The notes below the pieces were generated by a model, which was not told the DNA's origin, made no database searches, and was given only the letters and a program-made list of their open reading frames with translations. Below, piece by piece: positions 10,523-21,588 of a stretch of 64,000 bases of DNA; within the stretch, counting starts at the first letter, position 1, and each line of letters starts with the position of its first letter. The stretch is from contig JAVXUO010002581.1 in the NCBI GenBank assembly GCA_033065855.1, positions 62,001-126,000 of the forward strand, in the 5' to 3' direction. The stretch comes from Escallonia rubra. Its lineage: Eukaryota; Streptophyta; Magnoliopsida; Escalloniales; Escalloniaceae. The position numbers were made by a program, and so were the translations under genes.

Positions 10523-10960
10523 TCTATCATTTCTGGTACCCACGGCTCCTTTGAAAACTTGCTAGGTAAATTTATCTGGAACGCCACACCTTGTAGTCAT
10601 GTTTGGGTTAAATCAGCTTATGATCTTTTGTATAACCAGAGATCGGCTGATCTAAAAACCACCGAACCTCACTTTAACCCTTGGGAGGGAAATTTCCTCC
10701 AATGGCAGTCTCTCCCACAAAATCCAACTATTTCTATGGCAGTTGTTAGTAAATGGGCTCCTATTAAGTCCGAACTTGCAAGCAAGATTCAATGTTACAG
10801 GTGATGCCAAGTGCTTCTTTTGCCATTCCAGTACGAAAACATGTCCACACCTTTTCCTTTATTATCATTGCCTTCGACCTTTGTGGTTTGGACTGAAGAT
10901 TGGAATACAGTTTAATGGACCCCTTTTACAATTCTTTGAGTGGGTAATTGTGTGAATATC

Positions 10961-13217
10961 CCAGGAATTGCTCGTGTTTTAGCACAATCGAAAGTTACAA
11001 TTACAATCCTTACCACACTTTTTTCGTTAAGCCAAGTACAATCCCATGGCCATTATTTCTCGGTCACGACATTTGTCTCGACGCAATATGGGTAACTTTG
11101 GTACAAAAAAGAACAAATTTATTGGTCTCCACAAAGTCGACTCAAAGGACCACTATCCAAGCATAATCTCTTACAATTTATAATCATTTTTTTGTCATTG
11201 CCCTGGATCAGTCGATTTTTCTTAGTGTTTGGCTGCAAATTCCAGCATCACCGTCTGAAATCTGAGTGGGCATATGAGTCATGAAGCTCTTACGAGTGTG
11301 GATGGAATCGACTGCTTGTTCTCTTTATTCTCTGGGTCCATTTTTTGCACAAGCATTAGCAATTTTGAGGTCGCTGAAATGAATCCAACATTAGAAGAAC
11401 TTGCATGTTTTGATAAATCAAATGACAGGGGCGGAAAGCATTAGTGCAGCGGAGCCGATATTTTCTAATAAATGTTGTACTACTATGGCTTGCCATTCAT
11501 GTAGAATAACACCAAGAAGCAAGAGATTATTGGTGAAGCTATGTCGCTGGCCATATTTGCATGCTAGTCAAGATCACGAGTATTAATGGATTGGACTCTT
11601 CATGCATTAGATACTTACAGATATAACCTTAGAATTATGGATATAGGTTGTTCCATTTATGTAGTTTTTTTTAATTAATTTAGATTAATAAACTGTTAAA
11701 TGACCGCAACGACTCTTGTAAAAATATTAAAATAATTAAATATTTATACCATTCACAGAAAAAAAAAGTTTTGCATATGTAATATTATAACGGCTAACCA
11801 CTTCAGGTATCACACGTGCCATTATTCCAATGGCTAACGATCATTCTCTGTCAAGTTTTGGACAAGCTCATTGCCGCTTACCTGCAGGAGTTCAGACATT
11901 ACACGTGTAGTTATTTCAACGGCTAACGATTCTCTTCTGTCAAATTTCGGATGAATCAAGTTTTAGACAAGCTCATTGCCGCTTACCTGCAGGAGTTCAG
12001 ACATTACACGTGTAGTTATTTCAACGGCTGACGATTCTCTTTTGTCAAATTTCGGACGAACCCAGTTCTGAACAATCTCAACAATTTAGAGGTTACACAT
12101 GCATCTATTTCAAGTTTTAGATAAATCTTACCGGCATCTTTCATTTCGATGCCTAATTACAAATTTCCAACTCACAAACCGTTCATAATTGACACGTGAA
12201 AAATTAATTAGGGTTCCCAAACGCAAATAATAGAGTGCAAAGTGACTCTTAACGACCAATTTTAGTGCTAGACTTGGGAGTCATCTTCCCTCTGCATGGC
12301 AGAGTATCGTGGCAGCCAATTAGCAGTCAATGCGGCGTTAAGTTAGCGAATTGAAAAGAGCCAAAAAAGTCAAGAATTTTGGGGTGATCCATGGATCCAC
12401 AACCCATCACTTTCAAAGTCCAATCCAGCAAAAATGCTTTACACCCGAAAGCAAGAACTAGTCCTTAATTTACTTTACCAGGATACATGAGAGGCAGGAA
12501 TTTTTAACTCGTAAACCAAGTCTTTTAGACAAATGAACAGGAAAGCAGAAAGTGTGTTCCTCCAGGAAGTGGCACGATGATGTTTTGACCTAAAATGGGA
12601 TTACTTTCGATTGAAAGTGTATATAGATTAATCATGGACTGAAGGCTATAACCATTGAAATCTTGGAGACGGGGAGAATCCAAGTCATACCAAAAAGTCA
12701 GAGTTTTTTTTAGAGGTGTAAACTGTCAGATAAAGTCATTGTTGGTGTGGCTCTAAAAAAATTACAATAACTAATAAGAAGCCGACATAGCGCGGAGAAC
12801 GCATTGATGACATATGATGTATATATGAAAAGGGTGGCGAATCTGAGTATCACTTTCTGAAGGAGTGCGAACTATACTAACACTATGAAAGTTCGAAAGA
12901 GAACTTAAGAGGCTGGGTGCATAAATGGTGGATATAAGTTGATAAGTAAATCTAATTGATGCACTCAATAGGGTAACAGTATTGTGTTGGTTTATCTTAT
13001 GAACTTAAATAAGAAGTACTTTTATTGGGTCAAGAAATTAGCCCTTGACATTTATTCCAATACTTTTCACTTCTTGGAAGACTTACAAGCCAACAAGGGA
13101 AGGCTTACGGTACCAGATTATTAAAAGACACCGCAAGCAGCGATCTCTTTTTTTTCAATTTAATCCATAAAATATATACCTACATAATAAGGCAATTTAT
13201 CTTCTGGTTACAAGAAT
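10961..13217. other. Intergenic stretch upstream of DCP5
   Basis: No host gene is seen. The first 650 bp have short open frames without a family match and may be LINE tail. A 105-bp tandem repeat occupies about 11750-12120. The remainder is AT-rich spacer and probably contains distal upstream sequence of DCP5. Confidence 0.5.
11750..12120. repeat. 105-bp tandem repeat carrying CACGTG-type words
   Basis: Two near-identical 105-bp units (11855-11959 and 11960-12064) are flanked by a degenerate unit on each side. The full units carry ACACGTGTAG and the left degenerate unit carries CACACGTGCC, so the array holds three CACGTG cores, the G-box or ABA-response core of plant promoters. It lies about 1.8 kb upstream of the DCP5 start. 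A regulatory role is unproven. Confidence 0.8.
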
Positions 13218-13578
13218 AGTCAAGAAGGGAAAGATGAACGGGTTGTGGCGGTTGCCGGGGATAATAGGCATCTTTTTGCACGGGTATCCCATAAGAACGA
13301 AGGGGGTTTTTGAAGCAGTCGCCGCCGACGAAGCTGTCACTTTTGCTATGGAAACATGTTCTGAGGTTATCAAAATACAGCGAGATTGCTTGAACGCAAT
13401 TACAGCTCTTAAGTGGAAAGGAAGTAACGAGTCCATAACCGGAAACATCATCCATGATACCCAAAGGAAGTTTAGCTATTTCAGACACTCTCAAGTTTCT
13501 TTTGTACGTCTTGTCGCAAAAAAAATGCAACATATCAGTGAATTTGAAATGCTCGTTTTGATTGATGAGTTTAAATGA
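13218..13578 (+). pseudogene. RNase H-like (RVT_3) relic of a LINE
   Basis: The plus-strand frame from 13234 reads like the C-terminal RNase H domain of plant LINEs: the EA(V)AADEAVTFAMETC stretch, then RDCLNAITALKWKGS, then HSQVSFVRLVAKK. The usual Asp residues are partly lost (for example QRDCLN instead of E-S/G-D-C), and no reverse transcriptase lies beside it. It is probably a 5'-truncated LINE end or a solo domain. The overlapping minus-strand frame at 13180-13641 is a shadow of it. Confidence 0.65.
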
Positions 13579-13797
13579 TAAACGGAAAAACTCCTCGATT
13601 TTCCTAACACTTATGGTAAAAAAAATGTAAATTCCGAGCAATAAAATGGTTACTTTTTATGAGAAACAAAAGAAAAAGCAAGGAGTGGGTAATGACTATA
13701 AGATAAGCAAAACACCAGAGAGAGTAGAGAAACTGAAAACCCTACATCACAACTTCCAAAGGGGGTCAAACAATCCAAGACACCTACACACACAGTC

Positions 13798-13907
13798 TCT
13801 TTGTCTATCTCTCTCTCTAGAAAAGCAGCGGAGTTCGTTTCTCTCTCTCTCTCTCTCTCTAAAACACCTAAACCCGCAGGGCTACTACCGGCGCCGGCGC
13901 AACCGGT
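13798..13907 (+). promoter_or_regulatory. CT-rich 5' leader of DCP5
   Basis: The leader has (CT)n runs, including a perfect 20-bp run ending near 13860, followed by CACCTAAACCCGCAGG and the DCP5 ATG. Pyrimidine-rich leaders of this kind are normal for plant housekeeping genes. No sharp TATA box was identified. Confidence 0.5.
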
Positions 13908-16900
13908 ATGGCGTTGGAGGCTTCTAGATCCAGTTCGACGGCCGATTCATACATCGGCAGCCTGATTAGCTTGACCTCCAAGAGCGAAATCCGGTACGAG
14001 GGTGTTCTGTACAACATCAACACCGATGAGTCCAGTATCGGCCTCCGTAACGGTACCCCCCCTACTTCCTCTTTCCGTCGCTGTTTTTCACTGATTGTCG
14101 CTATTTTCCCAACGGTGTTTGTCACTGTATGTGGGATGTTTGTTTGAATTGGAAAGGACGACAACTTTTTTCGGTACTTGGAATTAGGGTTTACGTGCAA
14201 TTGGTGGATTCTTGATTAGTCTATTTTTTGTGCTGGTACTTTTGAATCTGGATTGCGTTCAATTTGTGTCAAAAAATGTCAAATAATTGATCAAGAAAAA
14301 TTATCTTCTTTAGTGTTTTGAGGCCTCGGAATTAACACATGTCTGGGTTATTAGGTGAATCTTTTGTACATGCAACTGGGTTTATCAAGAATAAAAAGTG
14401 AAGTCTTTAATTTACTAAGCTCAGTTTATTCGTCATTAAAAGTGAATGTTGTGTTTTAATTGATATAGCTGTTTCAATTAGGGTTTTCATGTGCAATGAA
14501 TTTTTAGTGCTGTACTTTTGAATCTTAATTTGTGTCAAAAAAGATCTAATAATTGATCAAGAAAAATGATTTTCTTTAGGGTTCGTAGCCTTGGAAATAA
14601 CGTATTTCTGTGTCCCAGCAAGTAAAATCTTTAATTTGAGAAGCTTAATTTATGTGTTAGTGAAAATGGTATGTTGTGTTGTAATTGGCTCAAGCTGAGG
14701 GCTCGTATACATAGCTTATTGTTGGTGTGGATTATCTCATGGCAGTAAGATCATTTGGAACGGAAGGACGTAAGAAAGAGGGTCCTCAAGTATTGCCTAG
14801 TGATAAAGTCTATGAGTATATACTGTTCCGTGGAAGTGATATCAAGGTACTTTGACTGGATTTGTATTCCTTACTTGATATCTCCTGATTCTATCTTGGT
14901 TCTGTTTCTGTTACTGTAAATGAAACTTAAGCTTTGCAATCTTCTTTAGTGCAAGCTATGGCATAGTCTTAAAAGGTTAATATAATGACAATCTCAATTT
15001 TGCTCTGCATGTCAATTAAAAGTATGTGCTCTACCTTTAGTTACACGTATCATGGATCTTTTCTTTCCATTATTCATTTACCGTTTGCTTATAGCCCTTT
15101 TTTAGTCTCTATAATTTTGTTTGACTGAGTTTCTTTATTCCTCTTTAGCATCTTATTCCCGTCCAGAGAAAGCTAATTTGGATTGATTTGTAACTGGGAA
15201 AGTTAAGGCCATGTATGGGTGCCTTTTACATTTCCAGTGCCCATTTTGCAGGACAAAAACTCTTTGTTTTGCGGGACAACTACTATTTTCTGTAGAAATT
15301 TCGAATTAAGTGGGTGAACAAAGTGCCAAAAGTAGCAATCACCTAGGGACTTTTCCTATCTATTTTGTATCTTAGAAGTGAATAAACTTTGTCTAGAAAA
15401 GTTGATTATGCAAGTCATTTTGTTCGACTGGGGAAAAATCTGGAAAGTAAGAACACTAAATGACAACAGGAGTAGCTATCTGTGGAAAAGTATAAAATTT
15501 ATGTATTGGGAGGGTATTGAAGGCAAATTATCTATATCAACTTCAGGCAAAAGGCCTTTGTCTTTCCAATACAGTAGAATAACATGCAGCGTAACTTATA
15601 TGGGACCTTTGGCATTGATTACATGTCATGTAGACTGCACAGCGCACCAAACATTGATAACTATAGATGGTCTTCCTTTATGTTATATGATAACAGTACG
15701 TGTTATTGACAAAAACATGTAATGTTACTTGTGCTTTTTTCAGGATTTACAGGTTAAATCATCTCCCCCTGTTCAAACTACTCCACCCATAACCAGTGAT
15801 CCAGCCATCATTCAGGTGACTAAAAGTACAATTGTCGTTTTTCTATGATGGATCGCGCATTGATAAAGTGATTACGAGACCCTCTGATTTTCTTTGCAGT
15901 CTCACTATCCTCGGCCACCTTCCACATCTTCAAGCTTGCCTGCTCCTGTCAGTGGGTCTTTGCCTGATGTTAGTCCCCATACTGCGCCTCTTGGACACCC
16001 TGGGTCAACTTTCCAAGGTGGTCTGCCTTTATATCAGCCTGGAGGCAACTTAGGGTCCTGGGGCCCTTCACCTCCTCCAAACGCAAATGGTGTTGGGCTT
16101 ACAATGCCAATGTATTGGCCTGGATTTTATGGACCACCGAATGGGCTTCCTCAAATGCATCAATCTTTGCTTCGACCACCTGGGCTGTCAATGCCTCCTT
16201 CACTGCAGCAGCCAATGCCTCCTTCCATGCAGCAGCAGCCAATGCCTCCTTCCATGCAGCAGCAGCCAATGCCTCTGTCCATGCAGCAGCAGCAGCCAAT
16301 GCCTCTGTCCATGCAGCAGCAAATGCCTCCGTCCTTGCAGCTGCAAATGCCTTCGTCCATGCAGCAGCCAATGCAGTATTCTGGTTTCAACGCATCTTTG
16401 CCAACTGGAGCTTCGAGCTTGCCTGAATATCCTTCTCCTTTACTTCCCATCAGTACTAGTTCCCTAAATTTAACATCTACTTCTTTACCTGCTTCAACTT
16501 TGCCTTCAAATATTCCTCCGATGCCACCCGCGACTCTTGCTTCTGAAATTTTACCAATGATGCCAACTAAAGCTCCTAACTCAGTGATTTCTACTGCAGC
16601 CCTAAGTACTAGCTTGCCTTCGGCATCCCCATTGCTTTCTTCAAGTCCAGATGTAAATACCATTATGCCTTCGATATCCAACAAGCCTAATGTGATTTCT
16701 GGTCCAACGTTAACATATCAACCCATATCCTCAATTGTTGGTGCATCAAATTCAGCTCAAACAGAAACACCCACGCATTTACTTGTTACCCCGGGGCAGC
16801 TACTGCGGTCTAAGCAAGCTGTAGATTCTTCGACTCAGGCTTCGCAAATGGCTCATAAAGATGTGGAAGTTGTTCTAGTATCGCCAAAACCATCATTGGA

Positions 16901-19900
16901 GCCGCCAGCTCCAGTTTCTAAAGAAGCTCAGCCACCAATATTGCCGTTGCCACCTTCTTCACGTCCTGCTCATAAGGTGGTTCTGTTTTAAAGCTAACAG
17001 TGTATTTGTTTGTTCTAACTTTTGCCTATTGCAATTTTGAAATTTTGGAACTCAAACATTTAAGCTGATTTTTCCTGGCCTGTATTCTCCAAATAGTTAT
17101 AGGGATTCATTAATTAACTTCCCGACTTAGGAGGCTGTTTGTGAAGCCAAAAAGTTGGCAGAGATTTGCTTTTGATAAAGTGGAAGTATCTAAGGAATGT
17201 TAGACCTATATACAAGAGTCGATGAAGTTCGTTAATATGTGAAAAATCACATGCATGTATGAGTTGCCAGAATAGTACATGTAATATCAGGGGTTTATTA
17301 ATTGTTTTGTTCCATGGCTTACTATTTGTTGTCTCAGCCTGTATTCTTGAAATATCAAACAGATTTCCTTCATATGTCATTTGATTTACTTTTTTTCCTG
17401 TTGGTGGGGGTGGTTTACAAGAGGCAATGAAGTGGAATAAATAGGTGAGTTGATGTTCATGCACAAATTGCTAGAATAAGTTTTGTTTCAAAGGTACATC
17501 CCACTTAGCTTGATTGATGATAATTGAATTTGGTCCCCTGTATTGGCGAAATTAACACTCTTGAGCTAATAATTCAAATGCTAATGATCTTTTAATATTA
17601 GTCTTAGTTTTACTGTATGATGTTGTACGCTCTTTCTATTTTTTGCGTGATGAATTAATGCACAATCTCAAAACTTTTTGCTCCGGCGATTATCAGATTC
17701 AACCTTTAAGTTTGTGTCTGAGGCTATACATACATATTGCTTTTACGTGTCGGCTCTTTGCCTTTGTTGGAAAATAAGTGGCTTTTTAATGAGTTCAAAA
17801 TTTTGATTGCATTTTACCATCAGTTTTATCAAAACCACAAGGCTACCAGTCAGTGAAAATAAATTCTGGACCCACCATTCATGATGCTTGGGATTTTGTA
17901 TATTCTATGCTCTATTAATTTTTTTGTGAAGGCAATGCGTAGCACAGTTCGCATGTTTATGACCAATGGCTCATTCTTTATTGAATTCTCGTTCTCACGA
18001 AATTGCTTGGATACATCATGGTTCTACTGCTGATCCTAATCTATATTGCATTTCTTGTTTTTCCTATAGCTGAATGGAGCTCATTTTCAACCTCGCCAAA
18101 ATTATAGAGGACGTGAAAGAGGAAGAGGAGTTGGGGTAATGCATTTGTTGTCATTTTGTTTGGATTTTACCAAGTTGACATAATTCTTTATTTTATTATG
18201 CCAGACTCATGCAGTTTACACATTCCGATAAATATCCAGAAGTCTATTACACCATAAAGAGTTTACTGATGCCTTCTTGGACTATTACTGGCACTAAGTA
18301 GTCTTTATGTTGTATGAAGATATAATGGCGGAAATAATTTTTGGGGGCATGACTAGTTGTAAATGTGGTCCTAAGCGGATACATGATGATTAACCTTACA
18401 CATTCTGACTGAAGGCCGTCTTTTGGCCCCACCAAGTAAGAGCACCTTTTTCTCCTCGGAGGCAATAATCATACAGCTCAGCTAGGAAACCTTTGAGGAC
18501 ATGTAGTAGCACCCGCAGTCAGTCAGCTCGTCGCTGGCGTTGTACGTAAGAGTAGAGAACAACTCTGGAATTAGGGCTATCATGTGAGGATTGATTCTAT
18601 TCCCAAGCGAGCACATGATGATTAACCTGACGCATATTGATGGAAGGCCTTTTGTTTGGCCCCTACCAAGTGAGATTATTCTTTGAGGTGATAATCATAC
18701 AATTCAGCTAGTAAGCCTTATATAATGGAAGTAATTTTACTACTCGTAGTACCACTGTTGGCAATTGTATTTAGAGTAGGCAACAGCTCTGGAATTAGGC
18801 ACATCCTGCTGGCATTGATTCTCATCTTATTACTGACCAAGAATGCCACAATCCTAGTCCTCGATGCCTATGACTCCATTTATACTCGGAAGGTTCAAGA
18901 AACTTTTTAATTTCGACTTTCTCCACCCTAAATCTCCAGCCATTCTACCCGAGATGGATATAGTTAGAGATCTCTAAGTTTGTACCGAGTTTTATCTTCA
19001 AGTGTGTTATTTTCCTTTGTACTCTTTCAAGAAAAAGAAAAACAATTCCTCTCAATAAAAGAAGATGAACAAATTCAGAGCTGCCAAAAGATGAAAAATA
19101 GAAGATGAAAATAACATAATTTGGCTGAAAAGTAAGAAAATGGAGAAAGCAAAAAAAAAAAAAAAGTAGGGCAGAAATGCACCGACTGCCTTTCATTAAG
19201 GCAGGATTGCCCAAAGCCGCATGCTGGGAACCAGTATATAGCCATTAGCCAGCTCCTACATTCCAACTACTCGCGACAAGCCGATAACAAGCATGATTGC
19301 ATTTCTTTTTGCGTTTTATGTTCTTGAGTGTCTTGCTATAACATTTCATGGAAACATAATGTTTACTGGTTCTGTGCAGTATACAGTGTTTGTATCAATG
19401 CAGTCCTGATTGTTGCTATTATTATTATGCTGAAAGTAACTGGCAATTGTAGAGTTCTTTTTGTGAGGCAAGTGTATTATGAGAGTGCAATAAGCTTGTA
19501 AGCTCTCCCAATGCTGTCCGTTGGTGCAAATCCAAATATCCCTCCGCTGTAGTAAAAATTTGTGCCTGACCTTTCTAACAACGCTAGAGTAAAGTACCCG
19601 ATAAAAGGAAAAAAGTAATGACATTTGGTGTTAAACTTTTTTTTCAAAAAGATACTTCATAATTAGAAGGAAGTCTAGTAGCACCTCCCAGCTAATTCTG
19701 CCAGAAGGCCTTCTATATATATTTATCTGGTTTCATTAGGAAGTATTCGATTATAATGTTCCATGTAACAATGAGAACAAGAAAATGGAAACCATTTTTG
19801 GAGACCTTCCTCGCGTAATTTCTTTTGCAAACCTTTTTCTGGAAACCTTCTTTGGCTAATTTCTTTTTGGATACAGGCTGCTTTATTGTTATTTCATTTG

Positions 19901-20638
19901 ATTAGAAGTTGACAACATGAAATTACCATTTGGCTTGTAGAGTTCACGTCCACTGACGAAATTCACCGAGGATTTTGATTTTATGGCAATGAATGAGAAA
20001 TTCAAGAAGGATGAAGTATGGGGTCATCTTGGGAAAAGTAACAAATCCAACTCAAAGGAGAAAGAAGGGGTTGGAAGCGGCAGCGATGAAGATGATTTTG
20101 AATATGAAGATGATGGTGAAGTATCGAAGGTTGATACGAAGGTGAAATTTCCATCTTGCCTTTTTACTTCATAATTCATATCTATATTCTGTCTTCTGTG
20201 AATGAACTTCCTGTCTTAATTGAATTAATGAAGGTCATTGTGAATTGCTTCTCTCTCTTGTACACCCTGTTTCTTCATTATTTATAACAATTTTTAAATC
20301 TGCTTTTACATTTTACAGCCTGTTTATAATAAGGACGACTTCTTTGATAGCCTCTCTTGCAATGCACTTGATAATCAATCAAGTTATGGAAGGACTAGGT
20401 TTTCTGAGCAGATGAAGATAGACACTGAGGTATGTTGTCATTTTGGTTTGGCCCTACAAGACTTGGAACTTATTTTGTTTTATGTGTGCAGACTTTTGGT
20501 GAATTTTCAAGGTATCGTGGTGGTCGAGGGGGCCGTGGGCCTGGTCGTGGTGGTGGCCGTTTTCGGGGTTCTTATTATGGTAGGGGGTACGGCTATCTTG
20601 GAAGGGGCCGTGGTCGGAGTACAAATCGTGATTATTAG
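13908..20638 (+). CDS. DCP5: Decapping 5, LSm14/RAP55-type P-body protein
   Basis: There are eight coding exons: 13908-14052, 14746-14846, 15744-15815, 15900-16976, 18070-18135, 19941-20141, 20319-20429 and 20492-20638. All junctions are GT-AG and in frame, giving 639 aa; Arabidopsis DCP5 is of similar size. Residues 10-90 form the LSm14 N-terminal domain ([36 protein letters not shown]). A long Ser/Pro-rich linker contains an expanded Met-Pro-Ser-Gln repeat (about residues 204-267). Then come the DFDF box ([15 protein letters not shown]), the FFD box ([10 protein letters not shown]), the TFG box and a C-terminal RGG tail. The family binds RNA and promotes mRNA decapping and translational repression in cytoplasmic P-bodies. 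Intron 5 holds a 230-bp tandem duplication. The end of the gene converges on the oxygenase gene. Confidence 0.95.
16199..16380 (+). repeat. In-frame M-P-x-S-M-Q-Q repeat in DCP5 exon 4
   Basis: Seven imperfect units of 24-33 bp encode (L/M)PPSMQQQ-type heptads to decamers, with variable Gln count. All length changes keep the frame, so this is a coding minisatellite in the disordered linker. Confidence 0.85.
18370..18830 (+). repeat. About 230-bp tandem duplication in DCP5 intron 5
   Basis: Two diverged units share ATGATGATTAACCT (18383 and 18615), CAATAATCATACA/GATAATCATACA and CTCTGGAATTAGG (about 18563 and 18787). The offset is 224-232 bp. There is no coding content. Confidence 0.75.
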
Positions 20639-20767
20639 GGCATGATGTGCTATTTCCCAGTTGTCGGGGTAGAGCTAGGAAGTTGAAGCTCAACTGTTCG
20701 CCAAGACAGGAAGTTGATCTAGGAGTGTGCTTGTAATCGTTGTGCATTTTACATTTTCACCGACAGA

Positions 20768-20773
20768 AATAAA
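20768..20773 (+). terminator. Poly(A) signal of DCP5
   Basis: A canonical AATAAA lies 130 bp after the DCP5 stop. It is the nearest clear signal on this strand. Confidence 0.6.
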
Positions 20774-21518
20774 ATAGAGGACGTGTTTTGTGATGTCTTT
20801 GCTTCAGATTGTCTCTTGTTTTGACCAGTTTAAATGGACCTTTTGACAAGCAGGTTTTTTTCAGTCTTAGGGTTATATATGTAGACTAATAAGACGTGTA
20901 AATTCCTTGCAATTCAATCTGAATGTGAATTAACTTATGTTTATTTGCTTGATGCCTTCACCTAGATGTAAAGTCTTTTTACTACTTAGTTGACATTGCA
21001 TGAGATTGTTGTCTCTGAATACAAGGAAAGTTTGGGGCTCTAATTACAAGTCTCCTAGTTACTAGTTCGGAACTGTCATAAAGGTTATATGGCTTGCCGT
21101 TGCTGTTGTGTTAAAAACAGTATGATGATACTTTTTTGTTTAGTAGACCTATTTTTTGTGGGTAGAAGACTCTTGTTTAGTAGGTAAGTGTCCTTGTAGT
21201 TGTGAAGTTGGAGCATCGTATACAGTTACTATGCATAAGTTGAGTCTAGAGCGACGATTGGAATAGGTTTTGCGCTGTTCTATTGAGTAGAAACTAGCTT
21301 TTTGGCCAATTTGGCAACTAATCACACTGACAAAGAGCAAGTTTTGATTGTTGGAAGATCTATTTCAAGATTGCAGCTTGGTATTGTGAACTTGATGTAA
21401 CTGGCATTGAACAAATGCAAGATCTTTCGCGGTCTAATATTATTCGATTTCTTGTATTACGTCTCTATTTCGCTTTGTTTATCATACAACAATTTATTTG
21501 AAATAACAGAGGTCAAGC
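20774..21518. other. Spacer between convergent DCP5 and the oxygenase gene
   Basis: No gene is seen. The sequence is AT-rich, between two genes that point at each other. Confidence 0.6.
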
Positions 21519-21524
21519 TTTATT
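21519..21524 (-). terminator. Poly(A) signal of the TauD-like gene
   Basis: AATAAA on the minus strand lies about 65 bp after the stop codon of the oxygenase gene. Confidence 0.6.
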
Positions 21525-21588
21525 CAATAGCGTTGCCAAAGGGGGCAAATTATTGTGCCGATTATGATGTATGTTGGGAGTATTAGAG

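Larger units (their letters stand above)
8030..10960 (+). mobile_element. Decayed LINE (L1-type), split by an LTR element
   Basis: Pieces of a plant L1 reverse transcriptase occur in order in shifting frames. Before the insertion (8040-8369) come PNLPA-x-GLWQG, the GLRQGD-type box, then YPFIFCSEVLS and AQEMNGL. Directly after it (9606-9680) come NDSL-x-FFK, the remains of the FADDSL box, and GCELLKILLD. Later come KFWWAECKDGQAIHWVNW and GLGFKDANISNVALLAKTNW (9995-10160). The terminal zinc-knuckle part (10743-10955) contains CFFCHSSTKTCPHLF. There are many stops and frameshifts. An (AT)n tract lies inside at 10489-10519. No poly-A tail or target duplication was identified, so the outer limits are approximate. 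Confidence 0.85.

Noticed and set aside
13180-13641. 153-residue minus-strand frame
   Set aside because: It is antisense to a recognisable RNase H-like LINE remnant on the plus strand.
16099-16684. Alternative-frame and minus-strand frames across DCP5 exon 4
   Set aside because: They are shadows of the repeat-coding Met-Pro-Ser-Gln tract; the chosen frame continues the LSm14 protein on both sides.
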